Below, in pieces: positions 22,970 through 30,611 of a stretch of 51,967 nt of DNA (within the stretch, counting starts at the first letter, position 1; the number at the start of each line of letters is the position of its first letter). A program made the translations under genes and the position numbers. Source of the stretch: an uncultured Clostridia bacterium (GTDB lineage Bacteria; Bacillota; Clostridia; Oscillospirales; Acutalibacteraceae); NCBI GenBank assembly GCA_947644325.1, contig CANRZD010000004.1, positions 1 to 51,967 of the forward strand. The letters run 5' to 3'. The notes beneath the pieces are model-generated. The model made no database searches. It worked only from the letters and a program-made list of their open reading frames with translations, and was not told the DNA's origin.

Positions 22970-23901
22970 GGAGAACCTTCCTTTCTTTTGTCAGGCAGCT
23001 GTGCCAGCACCACGGCGCAGAACACCAGGGCGCACCCTGCCATTTCCCTTGCGGACAGCGGCTGCCCCAGCACCACCCAGCCGGACAGCGCCGCGAACAC
23101 CGACTCCAGGCTCATGAGCAGCGAGGCTATGGTGGGGTCCACGTTCTGCTGGCCCACGATCTGCAGGGTGTACGCCACCCCGCTGGAGAGCACCCCCACG
23201 TATAAAAGCGAACCCCAGGCGGGCAGCAGGTCAAAAAGGGCCGGCTTCTCAAACACCAGCGCGAACACCAGCGACACCACCCCCGCCACAAAAAACTGCA
23301 CGCAGGAGAGCATCACCCCGTCTACATGGGGGGAAAACCGGTCTATGACCAGGATGTGCAGGGAGAAAAACAGGGCGCTGAGCAGGACCATCAGGTCCCC
23401 CCAGGCAATGGAGAAGCCCTCCCCGCTGACGCTGCCGCTCAAAAGGTACGCCCCCAGAAGGGCGATGGCCACCCCGGCCCAGACCTTCCCCCCGGCCCGC
23501 CGGCCCAAAAACACCCCCAGCACCGGCACGATGACGATGTAGAGGGACGTGAGAAACCCCGCCTTGCCCGCGCTGGTGGCCGTAAGCCCTATCTGCTGCA
23601 GAAGGCTGCCCCCCGAGAGCATGAGCCCGCAGGCAGCACCCCCCATAAGCAGCGCCTTGTCCCGCAGCCAGAATGTTTTCTTTTCTGTTTTATCCTCCGC
23701 CCCCCGGCCCTTTTTCTTGGAAAAGAACCAAATCACCGGCAGCAGCGCTATGCTGCCGATAAAGCTCCTAGCCGCGTTGAAGGTGCAGGGGCCGATGTGG
23801 TCCATGCCCATGCTCTGGGCCACGAAGGCCGTGCCCCAGATAAAGGCCGCCAGCACCAAAAGGAGGCTATACCGCCTTTCCCTTGCTCTATTGCGCTCCA
23901 T
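22966..23901 (-). CDS. EamA/DMT-superfamily transporter
   Basis: A 311-residue membrane protein with about ten hydrophobic segments in two repeats, as in EamA transporters (LLLVLAAFIWGTAFVAQSMG in the first; VGVLSSGVAYTLQIVGQQNV, ASLLMSLESVFAALSGWVVL in the second). The substrate is unknown; family members move metabolites or amino acids. The ATG at 23901 has AAGGG about 10 bases upstream; a GTG four codons earlier directly abuts that site. It overlaps the MATE gene by 14 bases and nagB by ATGA, so the three genes form one operon. Confidence 0.85.
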   Translation of the reverse strand: MERNRARERRYSLLLVLAAFIWGTAFVAQSMGMDHIGPCTFNAARSFIGSIALLPVIWFFSKKKGRGAEDKTEKKTFWLRDKALLMGGAACGLMLSGGSLLQQIGLTATSAGKAGFLTSLYIVIVPVLGVFLGRRAGGKVWAGVAIALLGAYLLSGSVSGEGFSIAWGDLMVLLSALFFSLHILVIDRFSPHVDGVMLSCVQFFVAGVVSLVFALVFEKPALFDLLPAWGSLLYVGVLSSGVAYTLQIVGQQNVDPTIASLLMSLESVFAALSGWVVLGQPLSAREMAGCALVFCAVVLAQLPDKRKEGSP

Positions 23902-25273
23902 CTGCCAACTCACCCTTACTGTTGTCTCTCGTCAGATTCTTCATCCAGTTATACCGGTTTATCTTTACCACCGCCACAAAGCACTTGAGGATCTGGTCGC
24001 ACTTGAGGCAGGCGAAGACCACCCAGGGCTCAGCGTTCAGCCACATGGCGATGAGCGCCGAGGGGATGACCACTAAGAATACGAAAATGGTGTCGTTCTT
24101 GAACACAAAGGAGATGTCCCCCCCGGACTTCACCAGCCCAAAGAGGCAGGCGGCCTGGTAGCAGGTGCCGATGATCGTCACGGAGATCACGTTGATGAAC
24201 TGGTAAGAGTAGGCCTGCGCCTCGGGGCTGGCGTTATAGAGGCCGATGAACCAGTCTCTGAACAGCAGCACCGTGCAGCCGGAGATGAGCCCCACAAAGA
24301 GGAAAATCACCTGCACGGTCTTGGCGTATTCCTTCATCTTCTCGTAGAGCCCGGCCCCCACGGTCTTGCCGGTGATGATGCCCACCGCCGAGGAGAGCCC
24401 GTTCATCCACACGTAGATAAGGTTGTGCAGCATGCCCGTGATGCTGGCCGCTGCAATGACCCCCGCCGAATAGAACCCCAGAATTTTCGTGTTGGCCAGC
24501 ATATTGATGGACCACACCACCTGCCCGCCGATAATGGGCAGCCCATACCGCACGAAGTCTTTTAAGAGCTGGCGGTCCGTGTGCAGCAGGTCCAAAAACT
24601 TGAGCTTTAATTTCTTATCCACAAAGAACACATACCCGGCGCTTACGCTCATCTCCAGTATGCGGGAAATAAGCGTGGCAATGGCCGCGCCCTTCACCCC
24701 CAGGGCCGGGAAGCCCAGCTTGCCGAAGATGAGGATGTAGTTTAAGGAGACGTTCACCACCAGCGCCATAATGGATATGTAAAGCCCTATCTTCGCCGTC
24801 TCCACGCTGCGCATAGAGGCGATCATCACCTGGGAAATGCAGAAGAACAGGTACGTAAAGCCCACGATCTGCAGATACACCGTGCCCTCCCCAATGACCC
24901 CGGCGTCCTTTGTAAAGAGCCCGATGATCACAGAGGGGAACAGCACCGCCACGGCGCTTGCCAAAAGGCCCACCCCCAGGGCGAACTTCACCCCCACAGA
25001 CACCACCTTCCGGATGCTGGGGGTGTCCTTTTTGCCCCAGTACTGGGCGGCTAGAATCAGGATGGCCCCCTCCACCCCGGCTGTGAACATCTGCACCACC
25101 GACTGCATCTGGTTGCCCACATACACCCCGGAAATGGCGTTATCGCCCAAAGACCCGATCATCAGGTTGTCTGCGAAGTTCACCGCGAAGGTGATGAGGT
25201 TCTGCAGCGAAATGGGGATAGCCAGGGTGATAAGCGTCTTGTAAAACGACTTGTCCTTTGTAAAAATACCCAC
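23888..25273 (-). CDS. MATE-family multidrug/cation efflux transporter
   Basis: A 461-residue protein with about twelve membrane segments. LAIPISLQNLITFAVNFADN and NLMIGSLGDNAISGVYVGNQ at the start are the MATE signature; VVNVSLNYILIFGKLGFPAL is the matching region of the first half. It should export cationic compounds using Na+ or H+. The start is GTG (25273), 8 bases after AGGAGG. The C-terminus (NRYNWMKNLTRDN) is cytoplasmic. It is first in an operon with the DMT transporter and nagB. Confidence 0.9.
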   Translation of the reverse strand: MGIFTKDKSFYKTLITLAIPISLQNLITFAVNFADNLMIGSLGDNAISGVYVGNQMQSVVQMFTAGVEGAILILAAQYWGKKDTPSIRKVVSVGVKFALGVGLLASAVAVLFPSVIIGLFTKDAGVIGEGTVYLQIVGFTYLFFCISQVMIASMRSVETAKIGLYISIMALVVNVSLNYILIFGKLGFPALGVKGAAIATLISRILEMSVSAGYVFFVDKKLKLKFLDLLHTDRQLLKDFVRYGLPIIGGQVVWSINMLANTKILGFYSAGVIAAASITGMLHNLIYVWMNGLSSAVGIITGKTVGAGLYEKMKEYAKTVQVIFLFVGLISGCTVLLFRDWFIGLYNASPEAQAYSYQFINVISVTIIGTCYQAACLFGLVKSGGDISFVFKNDTIFVFLVVIPSALIAMWLNAEPWVVFACLKCDQILKCFVAVVKINRYNWMKNLTRDNSKGELADGAQ

Positions 25274-25305
25274 GTCCTATTCCTCCTAGAAATCCATTCC
25301 ACCCG

Positions 25306-25334
25306 ATTATACACCACCGCCCAAAGGAAGTAAA
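25306..25334 (-). promoter_or_regulatory. Sigma-A-type promoter of the MATE-DMT-nagB operon
   Basis: On the minus strand TTTACT (25334-25329), 17 bases, then a perfect TATAAT (25311-25306), about 33 bases before the GTG start of the MATE gene. Confidence 0.7.
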
Positions 25335-25339
25335 GCCCT

Positions 25340-25374
25340 AAAAATAAAAAAGCCCCCGGGTCTCCCCAGAGGCT
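25340..25374 (-). terminator. Terminator of the Gfo/Idh/MocA gene
   Basis: The minus strand reads AGCCTCTGGG, loop GAGA, CCCGGGGGCT, then TTTTTTATTTTT. It begins about 16 bases after the dehydrogenase stop and separates it from the MATE promoter. The plus strand also carries a T-run (CTCTTTTTTCT). Confidence 0.85.
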
Positions 25375-25390
25375 CTCTTTTTTCTAAAGC

Positions 25391-26515
25391 TTACTCGAAA
25401 TTCACCGCCACGCCTTTGGCGTCAGACTCCAGCGCCGCTTCCATCAGCCGCAGCACACGCAGGGCCTCCTCGTTCTTGATGACAGGCTCCGCCTTGCCCA
25501 GCACCACGTCGCACATGTTGGAATAGAGCTCGTTGCGGTCATAGGCAATGTCCGGCAGGGGCAGGTCGTCCATGGTGTCGGCGCCCCTGGGGGCCATGGT
25601 CTTGGAAAGGCCCTCGCCCATGAGAATGGGGGTGGCGTCCTTATCCTCCCAACTGCGCAGGATGACCATGTGGCCCGGGTCCCGGAAGTCCTTGATTTCC
25701 GCGGTGCCCTGGGTGCCGCACATGTACCAGTGGGGCAGGGTGATGAAGTTGTGGGTGCCCACCTCTACCATGGCGGTGAGCCCGCTCTCAAAGACCATGT
25801 TCATAATGAACCCGTCGTCCACCTGGTCGTTTGTCACGTGGGTCATCTTGGCGTAGACGGTCTTGATTTTCTCCGGGATCATCATCACCAGCCTATCCAG
25901 CAGGTGCACGCCCCAGTCGAACATCATGCCGCCGCCCTGGGCCTTCACGCCCCGCCAGTCCCCGGGTATGCCCCGGCTGCCGTGGTAGCGGCTCTCGATG
26001 TGGAAGATGTCGCCTAAAGTCTTCTCCTCGTACAGCTTCTTCATGATGAGGTAGTCCTTGTCCCAGCGGCGGTTCTGCCGGGGGTAGAAGACCTTCCCGG
26101 TCTCCTTGGCCACTTCCAGCACATCCACCAGGTCCTGGCTGTTCATCATGACGGGCTTCTCGCACAGCACGTTCTTGCCTGCCCGCATAGAGCGGATGGA
26201 CAGGTCCTTATGGCTGTCGTTGGGGGTGGCCACCAGCACCACGTCCACCTGGGGGTCATCCAGAATCTCCTCGAAGCTGCCGTAGGTCTTGAAGCCCTGT
26301 TTGCGGGCCCACTCCTGGCGCTCCTCCTTGATGTCATAGGTGCCCGCCAGCACCATCTTTGTTTTCAGGTCCGTATCCCCCGGGGCCAGCTCCCGGCCCT
26401 TAGAGCCGTCGGTCATCCACATGGCCTGCCCGCTGCCGGTAGAGATCGCCACCGCGTGGCCGCCGCCCATGCCGCCGCATCCCACGACTGCCACCGCAAC
26501 CTTGCCGTCTATCAT
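25391..26515 (-). CDS. Gfo/Idh/MocA-family NAD(P)-dependent oxidoreductase
   Basis: A 374-residue sugar-type dehydrogenase. The Rossmann motif VAVAVVGCGGMGGGHA is at the N-terminus, DVVLVATPNDSHKDLSI follows, and the conserved CEKPVMMN contains the EKP catalytic Lys. GGGMMFDWGVHLLDRLVMM carries the C-terminal domain Asp/His. An insertion of about 30 residues after the first motif (GSGQAMWMTDGSKGRELAPG) is longer than usual. The substrate is not known. The ATG at 26515 has AAGGAGG upstream; an ATG six codons earlier lies before that site. The gene is transcribed alone, divergent from a solute-binding lipoprotein. Confidence 0.85.
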   Translation of the reverse strand: MIDGKVAVAVVGCGGMGGGHAVAISTGSGQAMWMTDGSKGRELAPGDTDLKTKMVLAGTYDIKEERQEWARKQGFKTYGSFEEILDDPQVDVVLVATPNDSHKDLSIRSMRAGKNVLCEKPVMMNSQDLVDVLEVAKETGKVFYPRQNRRWDKDYLIMKKLYEEKTLGDIFHIESRYHGSRGIPGDWRGVKAQGGGMMFDWGVHLLDRLVMMIPEKIKTVYAKMTHVTNDQVDDGFIMNMVFESGLTAMVEVGTHNFITLPHWYMCGTQGTAEIKDFRDPGHMVILRSWEDKDATPILMGEGLSKTMAPRGADTMDDLPLPDIAYDRNELYSNMCDVVLGKAEPVIKNEEALRVLRLMEAALESDAKGVAVNFE

Positions 26516-26569
26516 AAAAAAGTCCTCCTTCATTGAAATATGTAGGTCCTGTAAGGAACTCTTACCATC

Positions 26570-26598
26570 ATTTTACACGGTTTTTCCTGGATGCGCAA
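26570..26598 (-). promoter_or_regulatory. Promoter of the Gfo/Idh/MocA gene
   Basis: On the minus strand TTGCGC (26598-26593), 17 bases, TAAAAT (26575-26570). The rest of this 286-base divergent interval (26599-26801) is AT-rich toward the right and holds a TATATAGT element near 26760-26767 that may be the -10 of the plus-strand lipoprotein gene; no good -35 is seen for it. Confidence 0.55.
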
Positions 26599-26801
26599 GG
26601 GCTATTTTCTATTTTTTAGGAGGAAATCATCCTGGAAAAAACGCCGGCAATGGCATTCCAGAGGTCAGCCCCGCGTATCTCGGCGTGACTTTGCGCTAAG
26701 CGGCAAAAAATTTTCAAAATTTCTCAATTTCACCTAACCAACCGCCCCCCTCCCCCGTCTATATAGTAGAAGCCAAATCGTATCTCAAGGAGGATTTCCC
26801 C

Positions 26802-28181
26802 ATGAAAACCAGAGAATTTTTGTGCACCATGCTGAGCGCTTTGCTGCTTTTGGCCTGCGCCTCCTGCGCACGCAGCGAAGAAGACGCCATCTACGACCGG
26901 GTCGCCGCCGGCGCTCCGGCTTCGCAGGCGGAGGGGGAGCGGGCAGAGCTGCGGGGGGAGCTGACCCTTTCCCTGCCCCAGTCGGACAGCACCCTGCAGC
27001 TGTGGGCCACCCGGTTTCAGCGGGCGAACCCGGGGGTGAAGGTGCACATCGAAACGGTCTCCGCCAGCCCGGGCAGCGGCACGGGGGACTGGGTCACCGA
27101 CTACATACGGAAGACCGTGGTGGACCTGGGCAGCGGCTCGGTGGCGGATATTGTGGATTTGCGGCTGGTTTCCTTCTATAAATACGCCAAAAGCGGGCTT
27201 TTTGAGGACTTATACCCCTATATGGACGCAGACCCCGGCTTTGACCGGGGGTGCCTGTACGGAAACATTCTGGAGGCGGTGGAAGCGGACACCGGGGAAC
27301 TGTACGCCCTGCCGCCCTTCTTTGAGTACGATGCTTTTATACTCAACGACTTTATCCTCTACAAAATAGGCGTGGATGTAGACGAGGACTACCCGGAGGG
27401 CCTGGACTACCGAGACATTATAGACCTGTATTGGCGGGCCCGGGAGGCCGGGGCCATGGACGAGAGCTGCCTCTTTGCCAAGGGGCAGAACAAGCTGTTC
27501 TTCGATGACTTCGTGCTGCCCGGCTACCTGGACGACAAAGGGCTGCAGGCCCGCTTCGACACGCCGGAATACCAGCAGTATCTAACTATGATGGACGCGC
27601 TGCCCTTTGAAAAGAAGGTCACCGGAGAGGCTTCTTACGAGTTCAACTGGCCCCAGTTCGGCATGTCTGACTATTTCTGTCAGCGGTACCCGGTGAAGAT
27701 AGACTGCATCGGCACCATGGATTTCAGGGGCGGCTGCGGCGCTACCGGGGTGCAGTTTTATAAGGGAGAAGGGGGCAAGGTGCTCTTTTCCCCGCGCAAT
27801 CTGCTGGCTGTCACCAGCGGCTCTCAGAACAAGGAGCTGGCCTGGGCGTTTCTCAAGTTCATGGTGCAGGACCAGGATTTCCCGGAGAGCGTGAACTTTT
27901 CCGACACGGAGGAGGTGCAGGCCTACGGCGTGCCCTACGATATGTGCCTGCCGGTGAACCGCAACAACTTCCTACGGCTGAGCACCGCCGCGGCCGGGGC
28001 CGCCTACACGGAGAAATACGACGCCTATAACCAGACCCTGAACACCATCATGCCGGGAAACGCCGGGCTGATACGGAACATGAAGGACGTGCTGTCAGCT
28101 TTTTACGACAGCCACCTGATAAGCGCGGAGGAGTGCGCAAGGCAGCTGCAGGAGCGGGCGACTATCTACCTCAAGGAATGA
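26802..28181 (+). CDS. Extracellular solute-binding lipoprotein 2, orphan
   Basis: A 459-residue lipoprotein: MKTREFLCTMLSALLLLAC gives a lipobox LLAC with C19, then a linker and a family-1 solute-binding fold (TLSLPQSDSTLQLWATRFQR, NPGVKVHIETVSASPG, DIVDLRLVSFYKYAKSGLFE). KVLFSPRNLLAVTSGSQNKE and AWAFLKFMVQDQDF are typical of sugar-binding members. No permease or ATPase gene lies nearby. It is a separate type from the lipoprotein at 6632-8026. AAGGAGG precedes the ATG. The ligand is unknown. Confidence 0.82.
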   Translation: MKTREFLCTMLSALLLLACASCARSEEDAIYDRVAAGAPASQAEGERAELRGELTLSLPQSDSTLQLWATRFQRANPGVKVHIETVSASPGSGTGDWVTDYIRKTVVDLGSGSVADIVDLRLVSFYKYAKSGLFEDLYPYMDADPGFDRGCLYGNILEAVEADTGELYALPPFFEYDAFILNDFILYKIGVDVDEDYPEGLDYRDIIDLYWRAREAGAMDESCLFAKGQNKLFFDDFVLPGYLDDKGLQARFDTPEYQQYLTMMDALPFEKKVTGEASYEFNWPQFGMSDYFCQRYPVKIDCIGTMDFRGGCGATGVQFYKGEGGKVLFSPRNLLAVTSGSQNKELAWAFLKFMVQDQDFPESVNFSDTEEVQAYGVPYDMCLPVNRNNFLRLSTAAAGAAYTEKYDAYNQTLNTIMPGNAGLIRNMKDVLSAFYDSHLISAEECARQLQERATIYLKE

Positions 28182-28184
28182 AGC

Positions 28185-28218
28185 AAGGGGCCTCCCGAAC
28201 GGATTCGGAAGGCCCCTT
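28185..28218. terminator. Convergent terminator hairpin
   Basis: AAGGGGCCTCCCGAA, a CGGA loop and TTCGGAAGGCCCCTT form a 15-base stem with one mismatch, between the plus-strand lipoprotein gene and the minus-strand M50 gene, whose stop overlaps its right end. There is no clear U-run on either side, so it may act through stem strength or mRNA protection. Confidence 0.6.
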
Positions 28219-28793
28219 CAGCACCCGAGATCTTCCCCCAGCACCAGATAGAGCATCAGGTACACCGAGAGCGCCAGGAGGCTGTAATTATAGCGGGTGC
28301 GCAGCAGCACCCAGAAGCCCAGGGCCCCCAGGGGGATGAGAAACGCCGCCGACAGCCAGCGGCCCGCCCGGGGGCCCAAAAGCTTCTCCGCTATGAGCCC
28401 GCCGTCCAAAGGGGCCACGGGCAGAAGGTGCAGAAGCCCCAGGGCAAGGCTTGAGAGGGCGAAGGCCCCCTGGGGGCGGCCTGCCGCCCAGCACAGTAGA
28501 AAGCACAGAAGGTTCGCCCCCGGCCCCGCGGCGGACACCAGGGCCTCCTTTCCCTTAGTAAGGGGCGCGCCAGGGGGCAGCACCATGCGCACCCCCAGGG
28601 CGGAGATGATTACCCGCCGGGGCAGCGCCCTCAGGGCCCCCATGGCCCCCAGGTGCCCGGCCTCGTGCAGGGCCATGGAAAGAAGCAGCGCCGGGGTCTC
28701 CATGGGCAGAAACAGGCACGCAAAGGCCAAAAGCACGAAGCAGGAAAACCCCCATTCCACCTGGCAGGGGCCCAGCCGGAAGCGGAAGCTCAC
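28218..28793 (-). CDS. SpoIVFB-like M50 intramembrane metalloprotease
   Basis: A 191-residue integral membrane protein with about six hydrophobic segments. The zinc motif HExxH appears in SMALHEAGHLGAMGA, and the third ligand Asp in LLHLLPVAPLDGGLI; AAGPGANLLCFLLC is also typical of the family. SpoIVFB cleaves pro-sigma-K in the mother cell in known spore formers. I take the GTG at 28793, which overlaps the previous stop (GTGA); the longer frame runs through the neighbouring gene. Its operon with spoIVA and a sipL gene supports a sporulation role. A second, unrelated M50 gene is at 50146-50838. Confidence 0.72.
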   Translation of the reverse strand: MSFRFRLGPCQVEWGFSCFVLLAFACLFLPMETPALLLSMALHEAGHLGAMGALRALPRRVIISALGVRMVLPPGAPLTKGKEALVSAAGPGANLLCFLLCWAAGRPQGAFALSSLALGLLHLLPVAPLDGGLIAEKLLGPRAGRWLSAAFLIPLGALGFWVLLRTRYNYSLLALSVYLMLYLVLGEDLGC

Positions 28794-29119
28794 AGCCTTT
28801 GGGCCTGGGGCCCGGGCAGGGCCGCCGGGGTGGGCGACAAAGTGGGCCCGGGGCTGGGGGACGGGCTCACGCCCGCCGGCCGCTCCGGCAGCCGCCACTC
28901 CTGGGCGGCCTCTCTACGGTATATCTCTTTAATTTCCTCATAGGCCGGGCGGCCGCTTTCCCGCAGGTACAAGAGCCCCGCCAGCAGCAGCACACACAAA
29001 AGCGCCTGCAGTAAGGGCACGGTGCTCAGGCTCTCCCCGGCGTTTTTCGGGGGCGGCGGCTCCCAGGGGTCTTCTTCGCCCAGGGCCTCTATTTCTTCCA
29101 GCTCCTCCCAGCTCTGCAT
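28790..29119 (-). CDS. Single-TM protein, possible reduced SpoIVFA-type partner
   Basis: A 109-residue protein: acidic N-terminus (MQSWEELEEIEALGEEDPWE), one membrane helix (VPLLQALLCVLLLAGLLYLR), a charged helix (AYEEIKEIYRREAAQEW) and a Pro/Ser-rich tail (SPSPSPGPTLSPTPAALPGP). The membrane segment and following helix look like the start of clostridial SpoIVFA proteins, but the M23/LytM domain is absent. It is between spoIVA (3 bases upstream) and the SpoIVFB-like protease (GTGA overlap). A role as the protease's anchor or inhibitor is inference from this order. Confidence 0.6.
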   Translation of the reverse strand: MQSWEELEEIEALGEEDPWEPPPPKNAGESLSTVPLLQALLCVLLLAGLLYLRESGRPAYEEIKEIYRREAAQEWRLPERPAGVSPSPSPGPTLSPTPAALPGPQAQRL

Positions 29120-29122
29120 AAG

Positions 29123-30598
29123 CTACAGGATGATGCACAGAAGCCCGGAGCAGCCGTCGTTTATGATGCGCTCGATGGTCTCCCGCACCTTCTCCCGGGC
29201 GTCCATGGGCATACGGTAGAGTTTGTTGTGCATGCCTTCGTTCACTAAAGAGTGCAGGGACTTGCCGAAGATATTGGACTCCCAGATCTTCACCGGGTTC
29301 TCCTCGAACTCCTTTAAGAGGTACAGCACCAGCTCCTCCGACTGCTGCTCGCTGCCCACGATGGGGGTGATCTCCGTGTTGATCTGGGTCTTCAGCATGT
29401 GGATGCTGGGGGCTGTGGCCTTCAGGCGGATGCCGTACTTGCCGTTTTGCTTCAAGATCTGGGGCTCCTCCAGGGTCAGCTCCTCCACCTCGGGCATGAC
29501 GATGCCGTAGCCCGTCTCCAGCACGTCGTCGTAGGCCTGAGAGAGCTTCTGGAAGGTCTTCTTGATCTGGGTCATCTCCAGGAGCGTAGTGAGCAGCTGG
29601 GATTCGTCCCCAATGGTAAGCCCGGTCTTTTCGCTCAGCACCCGGTAGAAGAGCCCCGGGTCCAAATGGAGCTTGGCGGTGCTGCGGCCGCTTCCCAGGT
29701 CGATGCCCAGAATTTCCACCTGCCGCACGTACTCGCAGGCCCCTATGGCCTCTAAAAGCCCCTTCACTTCGCACATGCGGTGTATCTTGCTGACACCCCG
29801 CAAAGTCTCCGTCAGGGCGCTGTAGAGCCAGTGGGTGGGCTCCAGGGCCGTGACCCACCCGGGGGCCTCCAGCTCTATCTCCCGCACGGGGAACTGGTAA
29901 AGGAGGCTCCCCAAGATCTCCTTGATGCCCTGCTCGGTGATCTGGGCGCAGCTGACGGGCAGCACCGGCACCCCGTATTTTTCAGAGAGCCGCCCCGAAA
30001 GGCCCCGGGCCGAAAGGCTCTCAGGCTCCACGCAGTTTAAGAGCATCACGAAGGGCCTGCCCGTCTGCCGCAGCTCGTCGATGACCCGCTCCTCGGCTTC
30101 CTCGTACTCCTCCCGGGGGATGTCGCTGATGGAGCCGTCTGTGGTGATAACAAGGCCGATGGTGGAGTGCTCGGTAATGACCTTCTTGGTGCCCAGCTCC
30201 GCCGCCATGTTGAAGGGGATGGGCTCCTCGAACCAGGGGGTGCGCACCATGCGGGGCTGGTCCTCCTCGATGTAGCCGATGGCGCTGGGCACGATGTAGC
30301 CCACGCAGTCTATCATGCGCACATGGAAAAGGGCGTCTTCGTCAAGCTTTACTTCCACGGCCTGCTCGGGGATGAACTTGGGCTCGGTGGTCATGATGGT
30401 GCGCCCGGCCGCCGACTGGGGCAGCTCATCCACGGCCCTCTCCCGGGAAAGGCCGTCGGGGATGTTGGGGATGACCACCGTGTCCATGAATTTCTTGATG
30501 AAGGTGGATTTCCCCGTGCGCACGGGCCCCACCACCCCGATGTAGATCTCCCCGCCGGTGCGGTCCTGTATGTCCTTATATACATTGATTCCTTCCAT
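29123..30598 (-). CDS. spoIVA: Stage IV sporulation protein A, spore-coat ATPase
   Basis: A 491-residue ATPase that polymerises on the forespore surface as the base layer of the coat. It opens MEGINVYKDIQDRTGGEIYI, has a Walker A GPVRTGKST (residues 24-32), DCVGYIVPSAIGYIEEDQPR, and ends near SGLLCIIL as in other SpoIVA. The length is that of the family. The frame is open 60 codons upstream but the family start is the ATG at 30598. It lies 13 bases after the sipL-type gene, so both are probably made from the sigma-E-like promoter at 32181-32211. Confidence 0.96.
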   Translation of the reverse strand: MEGINVYKDIQDRTGGEIYIGVVGPVRTGKSTFIKKFMDTVVIPNIPDGLSRERAVDELPQSAAGRTIMTTEPKFIPEQAVEVKLDEDALFHVRMIDCVGYIVPSAIGYIEEDQPRMVRTPWFEEPIPFNMAAELGTKKVITEHSTIGLVITTDGSISDIPREEYEEAEERVIDELRQTGRPFVMLLNCVEPESLSARGLSGRLSEKYGVPVLPVSCAQITEQGIKEILGSLLYQFPVREIELEAPGWVTALEPTHWLYSALTETLRGVSKIHRMCEVKGLLEAIGACEYVRQVEILGIDLGSGRSTAKLHLDPGLFYRVLSEKTGLTIGDESQLLTTLLEMTQIKKTFQKLSQAYDDVLETGYGIVMPEVEELTLEEPQILKQNGKYGIRLKATAPSIHMLKTQINTEITPIVGSEQQSEELVLYLLKEFEENPVKIWESNIFGKSLHSLVNEGMHNKLYRMPMDAREKVRETIERIINDGCSGLLCIIL

Positions 30599-30611
30599 AT
30601 TGACCCTCTCG

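Noticed and set aside
28794-28898. Longer start for the SpoIVFB-like gene
   Set aside because: The extra 35 residues lie inside the coding region of the upstream single-TM gene and are of shadow composition; the GTGA overlap gives a better start.
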